Assembly: GCA_020052615.1 (NCBI GenBank)
Contig: JAGVOT010000123.1
Location: 32,174-88,046 of the forward strand
Source: Nitrospirota bacterium
GTDB taxonomy: Bacteria; Nitrospirota; UBA9217
Reading direction: 5' to 3'
DNA length: 55,873 nucleotides
Shown here: one piece after another, positions 45,098-53,903 of the stretch
Position numbering within the stretch: position 1 is the first letter of the stretch
How the letters are laid out: each line of letters starts with the position of its first letter
Notes under the pieces: model-generated
The model's database searches: none
Told to the model about the DNA's origin: nothing
What the model saw: the letters and a program-made list of their open reading frames with translations, nothing else
Position numbers and translations under genes: made by a program

Positions 45098-46102
45098 ATG
45101 GCGGCAGCGGATAACATACTCCTCGGTCACGGCAGCGGCGGAAAACTGATGCATGCGCTCATCGAGGAGCACTTCAACCCGGCCTTCGGGAACGCGGGCG
45201 CAGGCGATTCCGCCGTCATTCATGTTCCTACAAAGAAACTGGCATATACGACCGATTCCTATGTTGTGTCGCCATTGTTCTTTCCCGGAGGCAATATCGG
45301 AGACCTCGCGGTATGCGGCACCGTGAACGACCTGTCCGTTGCCGGGGCCGTGCCGTTATACCTGACCGCCGGTTTCATCATCGAAGAAGGATTCCCGCTT
45401 GCAGACCTCAAAAAGATCATCACCAGCATGGCGGCGGCCGCGAAACAGGCAGGCGTCACGATCGTGGCAGGAGATACCAAGGTCGTGAACAAGGGAAAGG
45501 CGGACGGCGTCTTCATCAATACCTCGGGTATCGGTTCGCTCGAGGACGGCATCTCCATTTCGCCTGCCAATATCCGGGAAGGGCACGCGGTCATTGTCAG
45601 CGGCGAACTGGGGAATCACGGCGTTGCGATCCTTGCCGAACGGAACGGCCTGACCTTCGAACCGGCCATCATGAGCGATACGAGGCCGCTCAATGGCCTG
45701 GTGAAGGCCATGTATGAGGTCAGCGATAAGATACATTTCATGCGAGATCCTACGCGGGGCGGCCTTGCCACCACGCTGAAGGAGGCCGCCCTGGAGTCAG
45801 GGCTCTGTATCAGGATACGGGAACAGACCCTGCCTGTTCCGCCGCCGGTGAAAGGGGCATGCAGCCTTCTGGGGCTCGATCCGCTCTATGTGGCGAACGA
45901 AGGCATCCTGGTAGCCGTTGTCGATCCCGCCGTAGCAGAGGCGATCGTATCGGCGATGCGTACGCACGAATATGGCAGGAGCGCAGCGCTGATCGGTACG
46001 ATCGATAGTACGGCGCCGGGCATGGTGCTGCTTGATACCGCCGCAGGCGGGAGCCGCATTATCGACATGCTCCAGGGAGAGCAACTGCCACGGATCTGTT
46101 GA
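45098..46102 (+). CDS. hypE: hydrogenase expression/formation protein HypE
   Basis: 334 residues of the AIR-synthase fold, starting near LLGHGSGGKLMH, with YTTDSYVVSPLFFPGGNIG, AGDTKVVNKGKADGVFINT and MRDPTRGGLATTLKE. HypE normally ends PRIC, and here the last residues are PRIC, so the cysteine that carries the thiocarbamate/thiocyanate is present. It starts at ATG 45098, eight bases after hypD. It completes the set of six Hyp functions. Confidence 0.97.
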   Translation: MAAADNILLGHGSGGKLMHALIEEHFNPAFGNAGAGDSAVIHVPTKKLAYTTDSYVVSPLFFPGGNIGDLAVCGTVNDLSVAGAVPLYLTAGFIIEEGFPLADLKKIITSMAAAAKQAGVTIVAGDTKVVNKGKADGVFINTSGIGSLEDGISISPANIREGHAVIVSGELGNHGVAILAERNGLTFEPAIMSDTRPLNGLVKAMYEVSDKIHFMRDPTRGGLATTLKEAALESGLCIRIREQTLPVPPPVKGACSLLGLDPLYVANEGILVAVVDPAVAEAIVSAMRTHEYGRSAALIGTIDSTAPGMVLLDTAAGGSRIIDMLQGEQLPRIC

Positions 46103-46155
46103 TGACGTGATGACGCGAATGCTTCGTGATCATTGGGCAGGAAGGATAGAGGTTA

Positions 46156-47460
46156 ATGCAGAATATCATAAGTTTCTCCGGTATCTTCGTCTTGATGGGT
46201 ATTGCCTGGGCCCTGTCGACTGACCGGAAGGTCGTGAACTGGCGGGTGGTCATCTGGGGAACAGTGCTCCAACTCCTGTTCGCGCTTATCATTTTTCTGG
46301 TTCCCGCCGGGACCAGGATGTTCCAGGTAATCAACGACTCGGTTGTGAACGTATTGGACAGCGCCATGGCAGGCAGCAAGTTCCTCTTTGGACGGCTGGC
46401 GCTCTCTCCGGGCATGAAGAACGAGATGGGCGAGGAATCCCTCGGCTTCATCCTTGCCTTTCAGGCCCTTCCCACGGTCATATTCTTCGCGAGCCTCATG
46501 GCCGTGCTGTATTACATCGGCATCATGCCCCGGCTCATACGCATCTTCTCGAAGGTATTCACGAGGCTTATGGGCATAAGCGGAGCCGAATCCCTCTCGA
46601 CGGCGGCGAACATCTTCGTCGGCGTCGAGTCCGCAACGGTCATCCGGCCGTTCCTCGCCGGAATGACGCGATCGGAGCTCTGTACGATCCTTACCGGCGG
46701 CATGGCCACTATCGCGTCGAGCGTCATGGCGTTGTACGTGTTCATTTTGCAGCGCCAGTTCCCGGCCATCGCGGGCCACCTGGTGTCTGCTTCGCTTCTT
46801 GGCGCGCCGGCTGCGATCGTCATGTCCAAGCTGATCATGCCGGAGACCGGAAGGCCGGAGACGCTGGGACTGGATGTTCATCCGCACTACGAGAAGGAAT
46901 CCACGCTCATGGAGGCCGTCATCAATGGCGCCGATGCGGGATTCAAGCTCGTGGTCGGGATCATGACGCTTCTGCTCGCCCTCATCGGACTGGTGGCGCT
47001 GATCGACTTCCTCATGTCCGGCATCGGTACGAGGATCAACGATCTTGCCGGCATACGCGTTGACTGGTCGATCAAGGGCCTCCTGGGCTACCTTTTCTAT
47101 CCCTTGACGCTCGTCATCGGCGTGCCGTCCGAGGACGCAGGCAAGATCGCGCGGTTGATAGGGGAGAGGGCGATCCTGACCGAGGTGACCGCTTATCAGG
47201 ACCTCGCAGCCCTTCTGGCCAGCAACTCCCTCTCCGATCCTCGTTCCGCCGTGATAGCAACCTATGCCCTTTGTGGCTTTGCCCATGTGCCGTCAGTAGC
47301 CATATTTGTCGGCGGTACGGCCGCTTTGGCGCCTGATCGGACCCGCGATCTTGCCCAGATCGGCTTTCGAGCCTTTATCGCCGCCACCCTTGCCTGTCTC
47401 ATGATCGCGGCTGTAGCCGGGACGTTCTATGCCGGCGGTTCTATCTTGTTCGGAAAATAG
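46156..47460 (+). CDS. concentrative nucleoside transporter (NupC/CNT family)
   Basis: 434 residues with about ten hydrophobic segments. It has the CNT signatures FQALPTVIFFASLMAVLYYIG, GAESLSTAANIFVGVESATV, LTGGMATIASSVMALYV and a late YALCGFAHVPSVAIFVGG. The family takes up nucleosides with Na+ or H+. It follows hypE by about 50 bases; a functional link with the hydrogenase is not evident. Confidence 0.92.
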   Translation: MQNIISFSGIFVLMGIAWALSTDRKVVNWRVVIWGTVLQLLFALIIFLVPAGTRMFQVINDSVVNVLDSAMAGSKFLFGRLALSPGMKNEMGEESLGFILAFQALPTVIFFASLMAVLYYIGIMPRLIRIFSKVFTRLMGISGAESLSTAANIFVGVESATVIRPFLAGMTRSELCTILTGGMATIASSVMALYVFILQRQFPAIAGHLVSASLLGAPAAIVMSKLIMPETGRPETLGLDVHPHYEKESTLMEAVINGADAGFKLVVGIMTLLLALIGLVALIDFLMSGIGTRINDLAGIRVDWSIKGLLGYLFYPLTLVIGVPSEDAGKIARLIGERAILTEVTAYQDLAALLASNSLSDPRSAVIATYALCGFAHVPSVAIFVGGTAALAPDRTRDLAQIGFRAFIAATLACLMIAAVAGTFYAGGSILFGK

Positions 47461-47510
47461 CCGGTAGTCGACGTGATCGTGGCCCTACGATCACGGAAGG
47501 GACCAGCGAG

Positions 47511-48044
47511 ATGTCACTGCAAAAAAAATCATCATTGCTCGGGACAATCGGGGCCATTTGGGGCCTGGCAGGTGTCCTGCTCCTGCTCGCCAGTGCCGCG
47601 CTTAGGCTTGGTTCGATGGCTCTTGACGCTTTTTCCTATCACTTCTTGTGGCATCATTGGACATCACTGGCTGTGATCGTGCTCGGGATGGCTTATGTTG
47701 AGGGGTACAAAGGCTTCCAGAAGGCCTTCTCTCCGCGCACTGCTGCCCGGGCTCGCTATCTCCGTCAGAATCCTCGAATCGTTCACGTTGCCCTGGCGCC
47801 GTTCTTCTGCATGGGCTATTTTTTCGCCACGAGGCGGAGACAGATCACGTCGATCGCCCTCACATCAGGCATCATCGTGCTCATCATCCTGATTCGATTC
47901 GTGGCACAGCCCTGGCGCGGGATCATTGATGCCGGGGTCGTTGTTGGTCTGACCTGGGGCATCGTATCCCTCCTTGTGTACAGCGTACAGGCGCTGCTGC
48001 AGGACGACTATTTCTGTTCACCCGAAGTGCCGGACAAGGAGTGA
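47511..48044 (+). CDS. unrecognised membrane protein
   Basis: 177 residues with about four or five hydrophobic helices (around residues 10-30, 42-60, 85-100, 115-135 and 140-160). I do not recognise the family. Visible features are an HFLWHHW segment between the first two helices, a basic cytosolic loop (RTAARARYLRQNPR) and the conserved-looking VAQPWRGIIDAGVVVGL. The stop lies four bases before the GTG of the next gene, so the two are probably one operon. Confidence 0.6.
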   Translation: MSLQKKSSLLGTIGAIWGLAGVLLLLASAALRLGSMALDAFSYHFLWHHWTSLAVIVLGMAYVEGYKGFQKAFSPRTAARARYLRQNPRIVHVALAPFFCMGYFFATRRRQITSIALTSGIIVLIILIRFVAQPWRGIIDAGVVVGLTWGIVSLLVYSVQALLQDDYFCSPEVPDKE

Positions 48045-48047
48045 TCA

Positions 48048-49085
48048 GTGGACGAGCATGAGGCTGTTAAAACCAATGAAGTGCCCGGTCGTCTGGTCGT
48101 GTTCATGATCGGCCAGACCAGCTTGAACCTCGAGGCGACCGAAGAGGTTGAAACGAGGACCCAGAAAAGTTCTCCGAGCTATCCTGCGGTCACCCCCAAA
48201 CAAAAGATCATAAAGCTCGAGCGGCGCACCGTGGACGGGAGAGAGGTCGCTTTCCTCGTAAAATCCTATCCGCCTGACGTGGTCGTTGTGGAGGCGTCGG
48301 TGGAGATGAAAGATATCCTTGCCGATGACACGCTGGAGTTCAAACGACGGCTTCTCGGTGAATGCAGTGCCATTCTTCAGGAGTTCAGCTGTAGTCGGGA
48401 ATTCGATGAGGAATACAGCGTCTACTGCATCGCCGGATATCGAGGCGATCCCGAGGTATACCTTTCGCTCCATGGAGACCGGATCGCAGCGTACCTCAAG
48501 AACGAGGCCGGGACCCTCGACGAGGAAGAGGTGAACGCGACACTATCGACCTCGCTGAAGTACGGAAAGGACGACATCACCATCGTGGACTGGGATGGCG
48601 CGTTCATCTTTGATGCGGAGGGGGACTTCCAGAGCGATATCGAGCTCTTCGAAATAGCGAATCTGCAGTTGCTCAGGTCTCGCATTCTCAATAGCGAGTT
48701 GGATAAACGCCTCGAGAAGACGCTTTCCCGGCTTCGAAAGCCGGGGCGCCTGCCGCTCCTGAGGTCGCGCGAGGTCCGGAAGGTCCTTATGGAGGTCATC
48801 GAGATCCGCACCCAGTCGATCCTCGAATCCGAGGCGGTCGAGCATAACATCAAACTGATCGGTGACTGGTATTCCGCCAGGCTCTACTCACTGATATCGA
48901 AAAAATTCCATCTCGAGGTTTGGGCAACGGACATCAAGGATAAGCTCCAGACGATCGAGGATGTCTATACCATGGCTGCTGATAATTTCAGCATAAACTA
49001 TCGGGCTACGCTGGAGTTCATCATCCTCGCCGGCTGGTTCATCCTGCTCCTCCTCTACGTGGGTGAGTTCCTCTTGCTCAGGTAG
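48048..49085 (+). CDS. conserved membrane-anchored protein, RMD1/DUF155-like (tentative)
   Basis: 345 residues from a GTG. A soluble N-terminal region is followed by an alpha-helical stretch (about 195-320, VEHNIKLIGDWYSARLYSLI, then KDKLQTIEDVYTMAADNFS) and one C-terminal membrane helix (about 322-343, LEFIILAGWFILLLLYVGEF). This ending resembles the RMD1/DUF155 family, whose bacterial function is unknown. The assignment is from the C-terminal pattern only. Coupled to the membrane protein upstream. Confidence 0.55.
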   Translation: MDEHEAVKTNEVPGRLVVFMIGQTSLNLEATEEVETRTQKSSPSYPAVTPKQKIIKLERRTVDGREVAFLVKSYPPDVVVVEASVEMKDILADDTLEFKRRLLGECSAILQEFSCSREFDEEYSVYCIAGYRGDPEVYLSLHGDRIAAYLKNEAGTLDEEEVNATLSTSLKYGKDDITIVDWDGAFIFDAEGDFQSDIELFEIANLQLLRSRILNSELDKRLEKTLSRLRKPGRLPLLRSREVRKVLMEVIEIRTQSILESEAVEHNIKLIGDWYSARLYSLISKKFHLEVWATDIKDKLQTIEDVYTMAADNFSINYRATLEFIILAGWFILLLLYVGEFLLLR

Positions 49086-49089
49086 ACTT

Positions 49090-49109
49090 GCCAACATATG
49101 CCAACATAT
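49090..49109 (+). repeat. 10-base tandem duplication
   Basis: GCCAACATAT occurs twice in direct succession right after the stop of the preceding gene. The rest of 49110-49230 is AT-rich and shows nothing I can name. Confidence 0.7.
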
Positions 49110-49235
49110 CGCCTTTTTCTACACGCCTGATATAAATATCAACAGTATCCTTATCGCTGCAATTCCTTTGTAACCTTTTTTCTCAAATGCCTGTATATAG
49201 ATAAGTTGAGGTTTTCTGCTAATTATAAAAGCAAT

Positions 49236-49264
49236 TTGACAGGGGAAGTGCGAGGTGTTATTAA
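49236..49264 (+). promoter_or_regulatory. sigma-70 promoter for the riboswitch-CBS unit
   Basis: TTGACA (49236-49241), a 17-base spacer and TATTAA (49259-49264); the start of transcription would fall at about 49271, at the 5' edge of the riboswitch. Confidence 0.55.
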
Positions 49265-49269
49265 TTCAC

Positions 49270-49379
49270 TAACACTGACAGCAAATAGAATCCATTCCCG
49301 ATAAAGCCGACCCTTAGCTCTGAATGTTAAGGATGCGGAAAGCAACGGGTCTTGAAAAAAGACAGCCGGGCTGCCGAAG
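49270..49379 (+). ncRNA. candidate c-di-GMP-I (GEMM) type riboswitch
   Basis: The 3' half matches the GEMM-I pattern: GCGGAAAGCAACGGGTCT, a small A-rich hairpin loop, then ACAGCCGGGCTGCCGAAGG, the equivalent of the AGCnGGGnUnCCGAnGG end of the class. The 5' half has GACAGCAAAT and a helix made of ATCC/GGAT and CATTC/GAATG but is diverged and has no obvious GNRA loop. A terminator overlapping the aptamer's 3' strand supports a switch. Ligand (c-di-GMP, or cGAMP as in some Geobacter members) is not determined. Confidence 0.55.
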
Positions 49380-49410
49380 GAATCGCCTTCGGTATGCCCG
49401 GCTTTTTTTT
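49365..49410 (+). terminator. terminator overlapping the riboswitch 3' strand
   Basis: A long stem, GCCGGGC/GCCCGGC continuing to CCGAAGG/CCTTCGG, loop AATCG, followed by eight T residues (49403-49410). Its left arm is the last strand of the aptamer, so aptamer folding and terminator formation exclude each other, predicting an ON switch. Confidence 0.92.
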
Positions 49411-49469
49411 GGATCGCATGCAGCGGAATGCAGATGTGACTATGTTGAAAATGAAAGGAGGAATGCATT

Positions 49470-49943
49470 ATGTATAGCACAAGCACGGTAACGGTAAGCG
49501 ACATTCTTCGCAACAAGGGACACGGCTACCTGGGCATGCCGCCGGGGGCATCGGCCTATGCGGCACTGGAAGCCATGGCTGACCACGACGTCGGCGCGCT
49601 TCTGGTGCTCGATGAAGGGAAACTGGTGGGCGTATTCTCGGAGCGTGATTATGCGCGGAAGGTCATCTTGAAGGGGAGATCATCTCGGTCTACCACCGTG
49701 GGAGAACTGATGAGCGCCCCTCCGATCTGCGCATCGCCGGAGCTTACCTTGAAGGACTGCATGGTACTGATGAACAGCAACCATATCCGGCATCTCCCGG
49801 TCATGGAACAGGGAACGATAGTCGGGGTCGTGAGCGTCGGGGATGTGGTAGGATCGATCATCAGGAGCCAGGAAGCCACCATACATCAACTGGAGAACTA
49901 CATTGCCGGCGACGATTATCCGTCACATGTCGCTGCGCGCTGA
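49470..49943 (+). CDS. CBS-domain pair protein
   Basis: 157 residues made almost entirely of two CBS domains (about 15-75 and 80-140): ALEAMADHDVGALLVLDEGKLVGVFSERDYARK and TLKDCMVLMNSNHIRHLPVMEQGTIVGVVSVGDVV. CBS pairs bind adenine nucleotides, sometimes SAM or c-di-AMP. AAAGGAGG lies before the ATG. It is preceded by a candidate c-di-GMP-type riboswitch and terminator, so its expression probably follows a second messenger. Partner unknown. Confidence 0.9.
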   Translation: MYSTSTVTVSDILRNKGHGYLGMPPGASAYAALEAMADHDVGALLVLDEGKLVGVFSERDYARKVILKGRSSRSTTVGELMSAPPICASPELTLKDCMVLMNSNHIRHLPVMEQGTIVGVVSVGDVVGSIIRSQEATIHQLENYIAGDDYPSHVAAR

Positions 49944-50049
49944 TGGAATAGGCTCCCGGAGCCGTTTTGGAGATTAAAGAAGCGGCAGGATGAGATGGGA
50001 GGACGCCTGTCAACAGCGCCCGGAAGGGACGACCCCGACGGGCTGTCCT

Positions 50050-50676
50050 TCAGCAGAAGTTCTGCGTGATGTATATCTTATCATCCGGTGAAAGGAAGAC
50101 ACCGATGCCCTCGCCGCGCCAGTGCGGCGTGAGGATGTTCTTCCGGTGACCGGGGCTGTCCATCCAGCCCCGCACGGTCGTTTCCGCTATCTGCTCCCCG
50201 GAGTTCCAGTCATAGAACACATCCCCGTTCACCGTTGTGACCGAGTTATAACGAACGTTCAGAAAGATGTTTTCCGCGCCCATATGGACCGTTTTCCCGA
50301 TGCGCAGAGCGCAGGTATAGCCGTCCTGCCGGTACCGGTAAGAAAAATCATGGCCTTCCGGAGAATCGTGGCTGAAATAGCGGCGGGATGCCATGTCCTT
50401 GCTGTGACCCCGGGCGATCCTGGCAAGGGCGTCGTTCGCGGCAAGCGGAGAGAGGCCATGCCTAACGCGCTCGCGATTGATGAGCGCGTGGATCCTCTTC
50501 TCCAGATCAGGTGCGCGGAGAACGGGTTTTGGACGATGTTTGAGCGGCCCATCGGGGCGGCCTGTTGAATAGGGAGCGTGGCAGGAAATGCTGACAATCG
50601 AGAGGGCGGCCAGGAGCAGCCCGAACAGGACCGTGCGGGCGTGAAAGATCGAGATGCCGCTACGTGAAGATTGCAT
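50050..50676 (-). CDS. CAP/SCP-domain exported protein
   Basis: 208 residues from ATG 50676 (GAGG upstream). A signal sequence (about 12-33, VLFGLLLAALSIVSISC) is followed by a possible lipid-attachment cysteine, although the residues before it are not a perfect lipobox. The CAP domain (about 60-208) has INRERVRHGLSPLAANDALARIARGHSKDMA, FSHDSPEG, GAENIF, GWMDSPGHRKNIL and GVFLSPDDKIYITQNFC. Family members are secreted; many bacterial ones have unknown roles. It is convergent with the CBS gene. Reading from an upstream in-frame ATG (50850) adds a stretch without a signal-like pattern and was not used. Confidence 0.85.
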   Translation of the reverse strand: MQSSRSGISIFHARTVLFGLLLAALSIVSISCHAPYSTGRPDGPLKHRPKPVLRAPDLEKRIHALINRERVRHGLSPLAANDALARIARGHSKDMASRRYFSHDSPEGHDFSYRYRQDGYTCALRIGKTVHMGAENIFLNVRYNSVTTVNGDVFYDWNSGEQIAETTVRGWMDSPGHRKNILTPHWRGEGIGVFLSPDDKIYITQNFC

Positions 50677-50930
50677 AAGGAACCTCGTTTCCTTTGCCAG
50701 CCTGAAAAGCCGGGATTCCCGCCGGAACCTGTCCCACCATGATGTAAGCAAGAGACGGGAGTGACGAACAGTGAAACAGGAATTAATCGCATATGAATCT
50801 GTGGGGAGCCGAGTGCTGACCTCAAGATAGTAACCGGTTTTCACAGGCACGTCAACAGACAGGGGATCAATCTTTGCGGGATCGAACGATCGGGAACAGA
50901 ACAGGGAGAGTACAGCGAGGATAGAAATAT

Positions 50931-50962
50931 GACCACGCCGCCGACAAGCTGGCGGCGTGGTC
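50931..50962 (-). terminator. hairpin downstream of rpmB, probable terminator
   Basis: A perfect 12-bp stem (GACCACGCCGCC/GGCGGCGTGGTC) with an 8-base loop, about 18 bases after the rpmB stop on the minus strand. Only a weak T-rich stretch follows. Confidence 0.6.
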
Positions 50963-50979
50963 TCGACGGAACCTAGGAC

Positions 50980-51174
50980 CTAACTGACTTTCTTGACCTT
51001 GCCGGAACGGAGACAGCGGGTGCAGACGTGCATCCGGATGTGACCGCCGCTCGGGCTCATTGCCTTGACGCTCTGAAGGTTGGGTTTGGATATTTTCTTG
51101 GTCTTATTGTTCGAATGGCTCACCTTGTTGCCGCTGAGCGCGCCTTTACCGCAAATCTGACACTTACCTGCCAC
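50980..51174 (-). CDS. rpmB: 50S ribosomal protein L28
   Basis: 64 residues from a GTG at 51174 with AGGAGG eight bases upstream. It has the pattern [20 protein letters not shown] and a C-terminal [16 protein letters not shown]; the two CxxC pairs form the zinc site of the zinc-binding L28 form. Divergent from recG. Confidence 0.96.
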   Translation of the reverse strand: MAGKCQICGKGALSGNKVSHSNNKTKKISKPNLQSVKAMSPSGGHIRMHVCTRCLRSGKVKKVS

Positions 51175-51281
51175 GGGGATGTCCTCCTGAACCTGAAAAT
51201 GATTGCTTAAAAAGCAGGCGTATGCTACCATAAGCCTGCTCAGCATGCAAGGGGTAATTTCGATAAAAAACAAAGAAATTC

Positions 51282-53729
51282 ATGAGTCCTGACGATCGCA
51301 AAACCATCCTGGAGAGGTTGAAAAAACCGCTTAGTTTCGCCTCCCGCGATGATTTTGCCCACCTGAAAAGTCTCGCCGACCTGGAGCCCTTCGTCCACGT
51401 ACAAATTGCAGAATTAAGGCGCCTGTCCGTTGACAGGGTCAAAATAGCCGAATTGGAAGACCTTTTTACGGGGTTTGACGGTCTAACGGCCGACCGGAAG
51501 CGGATTCATATCCAGCAGGCCATTGAGATCATAGACCGGCTGGGGCGGGAAGGGGAAGGAATGGCCCGTTTGCCGGATCTTATGGCGAATCCTGTAAAAA
51601 GGCCTGTAACTGAATCGTCCAATGTACGTCTTGATACCCCGGTGCAGTACTGCAAGGGTATCGGCCCCAAGAAGTCGGAGCTGATGGGGAAGTTGGGCAT
51701 TGCAACGGTCGAGGACGCTCTGTTCACCTTACCCTGGAGATACGAGGACCGGGGAAACCTGAAAAAGATCTCCAGCCTTGTTTATGGCGCATATGAGACG
51801 GTGAGCGGCGAGGTCGTCTCTGCCGAGGTCGTTCAGACCAGACGGCAGCGGGTCAAGGTCTTTGAACTGGTCATTACCGACAAGACCGGAATACTGGTGG
51901 GCTCGTGGTTCAACCAGCCGTTCATGCAAAAGACCTTCAGGGCCGGCCAGCAGGTGATCCTTTCCGGGATCATCAAGAGCAATCCTTACAAGGGCGGCAG
52001 GCCGCAGGTGGACAATCCTGACTACGAGATTATCGAGAATGATGATCCCGAAAGCCTCTTGATCCATACCGGCAGGACCGTGCCGATCTATCGGGCCACG
52101 GCAGGCCTGTCGGTACGGCTCATTCGCAGCTTCATGAAGACCATGATCGATTCCTGCGCCGGTTCCCTTCCGGAAGTTCTTCCTCCTTCTCTGATCCGCA
52201 AATACTCGCTCATGCCCTTGCGGGAAGCGGTATCCGAAGCCCATTTCCCGACGCGGGAGCAGAATATCGATGTCCTGAACCGCGGCATGAGCGCTGCTCA
52301 CCGCCGGCTCAGCTTTGAGGAGCTTTTTGTGCTCGAACTTGGCCTGTCGCTCAGGAAAAGGGGCGTTGCCACGGAGAAAAAGGGGATAAGCTTCCGGCCG
52401 CCCGTAAGGCTTGAGGCGGCGCTCAGGAAGCAGCTGCCCTTCAGGCTGACCGCCGCGCAGGAGCGTGTCATCGCGGAGATCACGGAGGACATGGCCGCAG
52501 ATCATCCCATGAACCGTCTGGTCCAGGGCGATGTGGGGTGCGGCAAGACCGTCGTGGCCCTTCTTGCGGCCTTTGTGGCAGTTGAGAACGGCTATCAGGC
52601 CTGTCTTATGGCGCCAACGGAGATCCTTGCCGAACAGCACTTCCGGAACATCGCGGCCCTTGCCGGACCTCTCGGTATTTCCGTGGTGCTCCTGACCGGA
52701 AGCCTCAGGAAGAAGGCAAAAGGCTCGGTCCTGGCCGATATCTCCTCGGGAGCGTCGCAGATAGTCATCGGGACCCATGCCCTGATCGAAGAAGGGGTCC
52801 AGTTCAACAGCCTCGGGCTGGCGATCATCGACGAACAGCACCGGTTCGGCGTCATGCAGCGCTCCACGCTCAAGTCCAAGGGGTATGAGCCGGACGTGCT
52901 GATCATGACCGCGACCCCCATCCCGCGCACCCTTGCGCTCACGGTGTACGGCGACCTCGATGTCTCGGTCATTGACGAGATGCCGCCCGGCAGGAACGAG
53001 ATCATCACCAGGCTCTATTTTGAAAGCCGCCGGCGTGAGGCATACCAACTGATGGAGGGAGAGCTCCGAAAGGGGCGGCAGGCCTATGTGGTCTATCCCC
53101 TGGTCAAGGAATCGGAGAAGAGCGATCTCAAGGCAGCGACCGAGATGGCGGTCCATATGCAGGCGGACATTTTCCGCGCCTGGAAAATAGGACTTGTGCA
53201 CGGCAGGATGAAGGGGGACGAGAAAGAAGCCGTCATGGCGGCTTTCAAGTCCGGCAGCGTCAATATCCTGGTCTCCACCACGGTCATTGAGGTCGGCGTG
53301 GACGTGCCGAACGCCTCGGTCATGGTGATCGAGCATCCGGAACGATTTGGCCTCGCCCAGCTTCACCAGCTACGGGGCAGGGTGGGGAGAGGGGCCCACC
53401 AGTCATACTGTGTCCTGATGGGCCCCCGCATGTTCACCGATGAGACCCGTGACCGCCTGAACACCTTTGTCCGGACCACTGACGGGTTCCGGATCGCCGA
53501 AGAGGACCTGCGGCTTCGGGGGCCGGGCGAATTCTTCGGCACGCGGCAGTCAGGACTGCCGGACCTCAGGGCGGCGAACATCATCCGCGATGCCGATCTC
53601 CTCGAAAAGGCGCGGACAGATGCATTCGAACTGGTCTCGCAGGACCCCGGGCTTGCCGCTTATCCCGACCTGATGGAACAGGTGCGCAGAAAATGGCAGG
53701 GCAAGCTTGGCTTGGTAACGGTAAGTTGA
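51282..53729 (+). CDS. recG: ATP-dependent DNA helicase RecG
   Basis: 815 residues, somewhat longer than the usual ~700 because of an N-terminal helical extension (about 1-115). A wedge/OB domain follows (CKGIGPKKSELMGKLGI onward, RYEDRG, then SGIIKSNPYKGGRPQVDNPDYE), then the helicase: Walker A GDVGCGKT (416-423), DEQH box (517-520), TATPIPRTLAL, and the late motif QLHQLRGRVGRG and LRLRGPGEFFGTRQSG. It remodels stalled forks and Holliday junctions. Confidence 0.96.
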   Translation: MSPDDRKTILERLKKPLSFASRDDFAHLKSLADLEPFVHVQIAELRRLSVDRVKIAELEDLFTGFDGLTADRKRIHIQQAIEIIDRLGREGEGMARLPDLMANPVKRPVTESSNVRLDTPVQYCKGIGPKKSELMGKLGIATVEDALFTLPWRYEDRGNLKKISSLVYGAYETVSGEVVSAEVVQTRRQRVKVFELVITDKTGILVGSWFNQPFMQKTFRAGQQVILSGIIKSNPYKGGRPQVDNPDYEIIENDDPESLLIHTGRTVPIYRATAGLSVRLIRSFMKTMIDSCAGSLPEVLPPSLIRKYSLMPLREAVSEAHFPTREQNIDVLNRGMSAAHRRLSFEELFVLELGLSLRKRGVATEKKGISFRPPVRLEAALRKQLPFRLTAAQERVIAEITEDMAADHPMNRLVQGDVGCGKTVVALLAAFVAVENGYQACLMAPTEILAEQHFRNIAALAGPLGISVVLLTGSLRKKAKGSVLADISSGASQIVIGTHALIEEGVQFNSLGLAIIDEQHRFGVMQRSTLKSKGYEPDVLIMTATPIPRTLALTVYGDLDVSVIDEMPPGRNEIITRLYFESRRREAYQLMEGELRKGRQAYVVYPLVKESEKSDLKAATEMAVHMQADIFRAWKIGLVHGRMKGDEKEAVMAAFKSGSVNILVSTTVIEVGVDVPNASVMVIEHPERFGLAQLHQLRGRVGRGAHQSYCVLMGPRMFTDETRDRLNTFVRTTDGFRIAEEDLRLRGPGEFFGTRQSGLPDLRAANIIRDADLLEKARTDAFELVSQDPGLAAYPDLMEQVRRKWQGKLGLVTVS

Positions 53730-53771
53730 TATTTGAGAGGTATTCTGATAGAGTAAGAATAATCAGACATC

Positions 53772-53815
53772 TTGGCAGGTGAAAACCTTGACAGGAACAG
53801 GATTGGCAGGATTTT
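53772..53815 (+). repeat. degenerate GGCAGGATT-type tandem repeat
   Basis: The stretch contains several copies of a CAGG-centred word (TTGGCAGGT, TTGACAGGA, ACAGGATT, GGCAGGATTTT) about nine bases apart. Located between recG and the next gene. Confidence 0.4.
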
Positions 53816-53844
53816 CTAAGAGTATTTATCCGTCGTTATCCCGT

Positions 53845-53865
53845 AGTCCCGCAACAGGACTTTTT
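53845..53865 (+). terminator. small terminator after recG
   Basis: Stem AGTCC/GGACT with a 7-base loop, followed by TTTTT. Confidence 0.5.
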
Positions 53866-53903
53866 AGGCTCCGGCTTGTCCGGATCAGATAGGGGCAGCA
53901 GCA

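Noticed and set aside
51729-53366. Open frame of more than 500 codons opposite recG
   Set aside because: RecG motifs on the plus strand are complete; the antisense translation has no recognisable domain or ribosome site.
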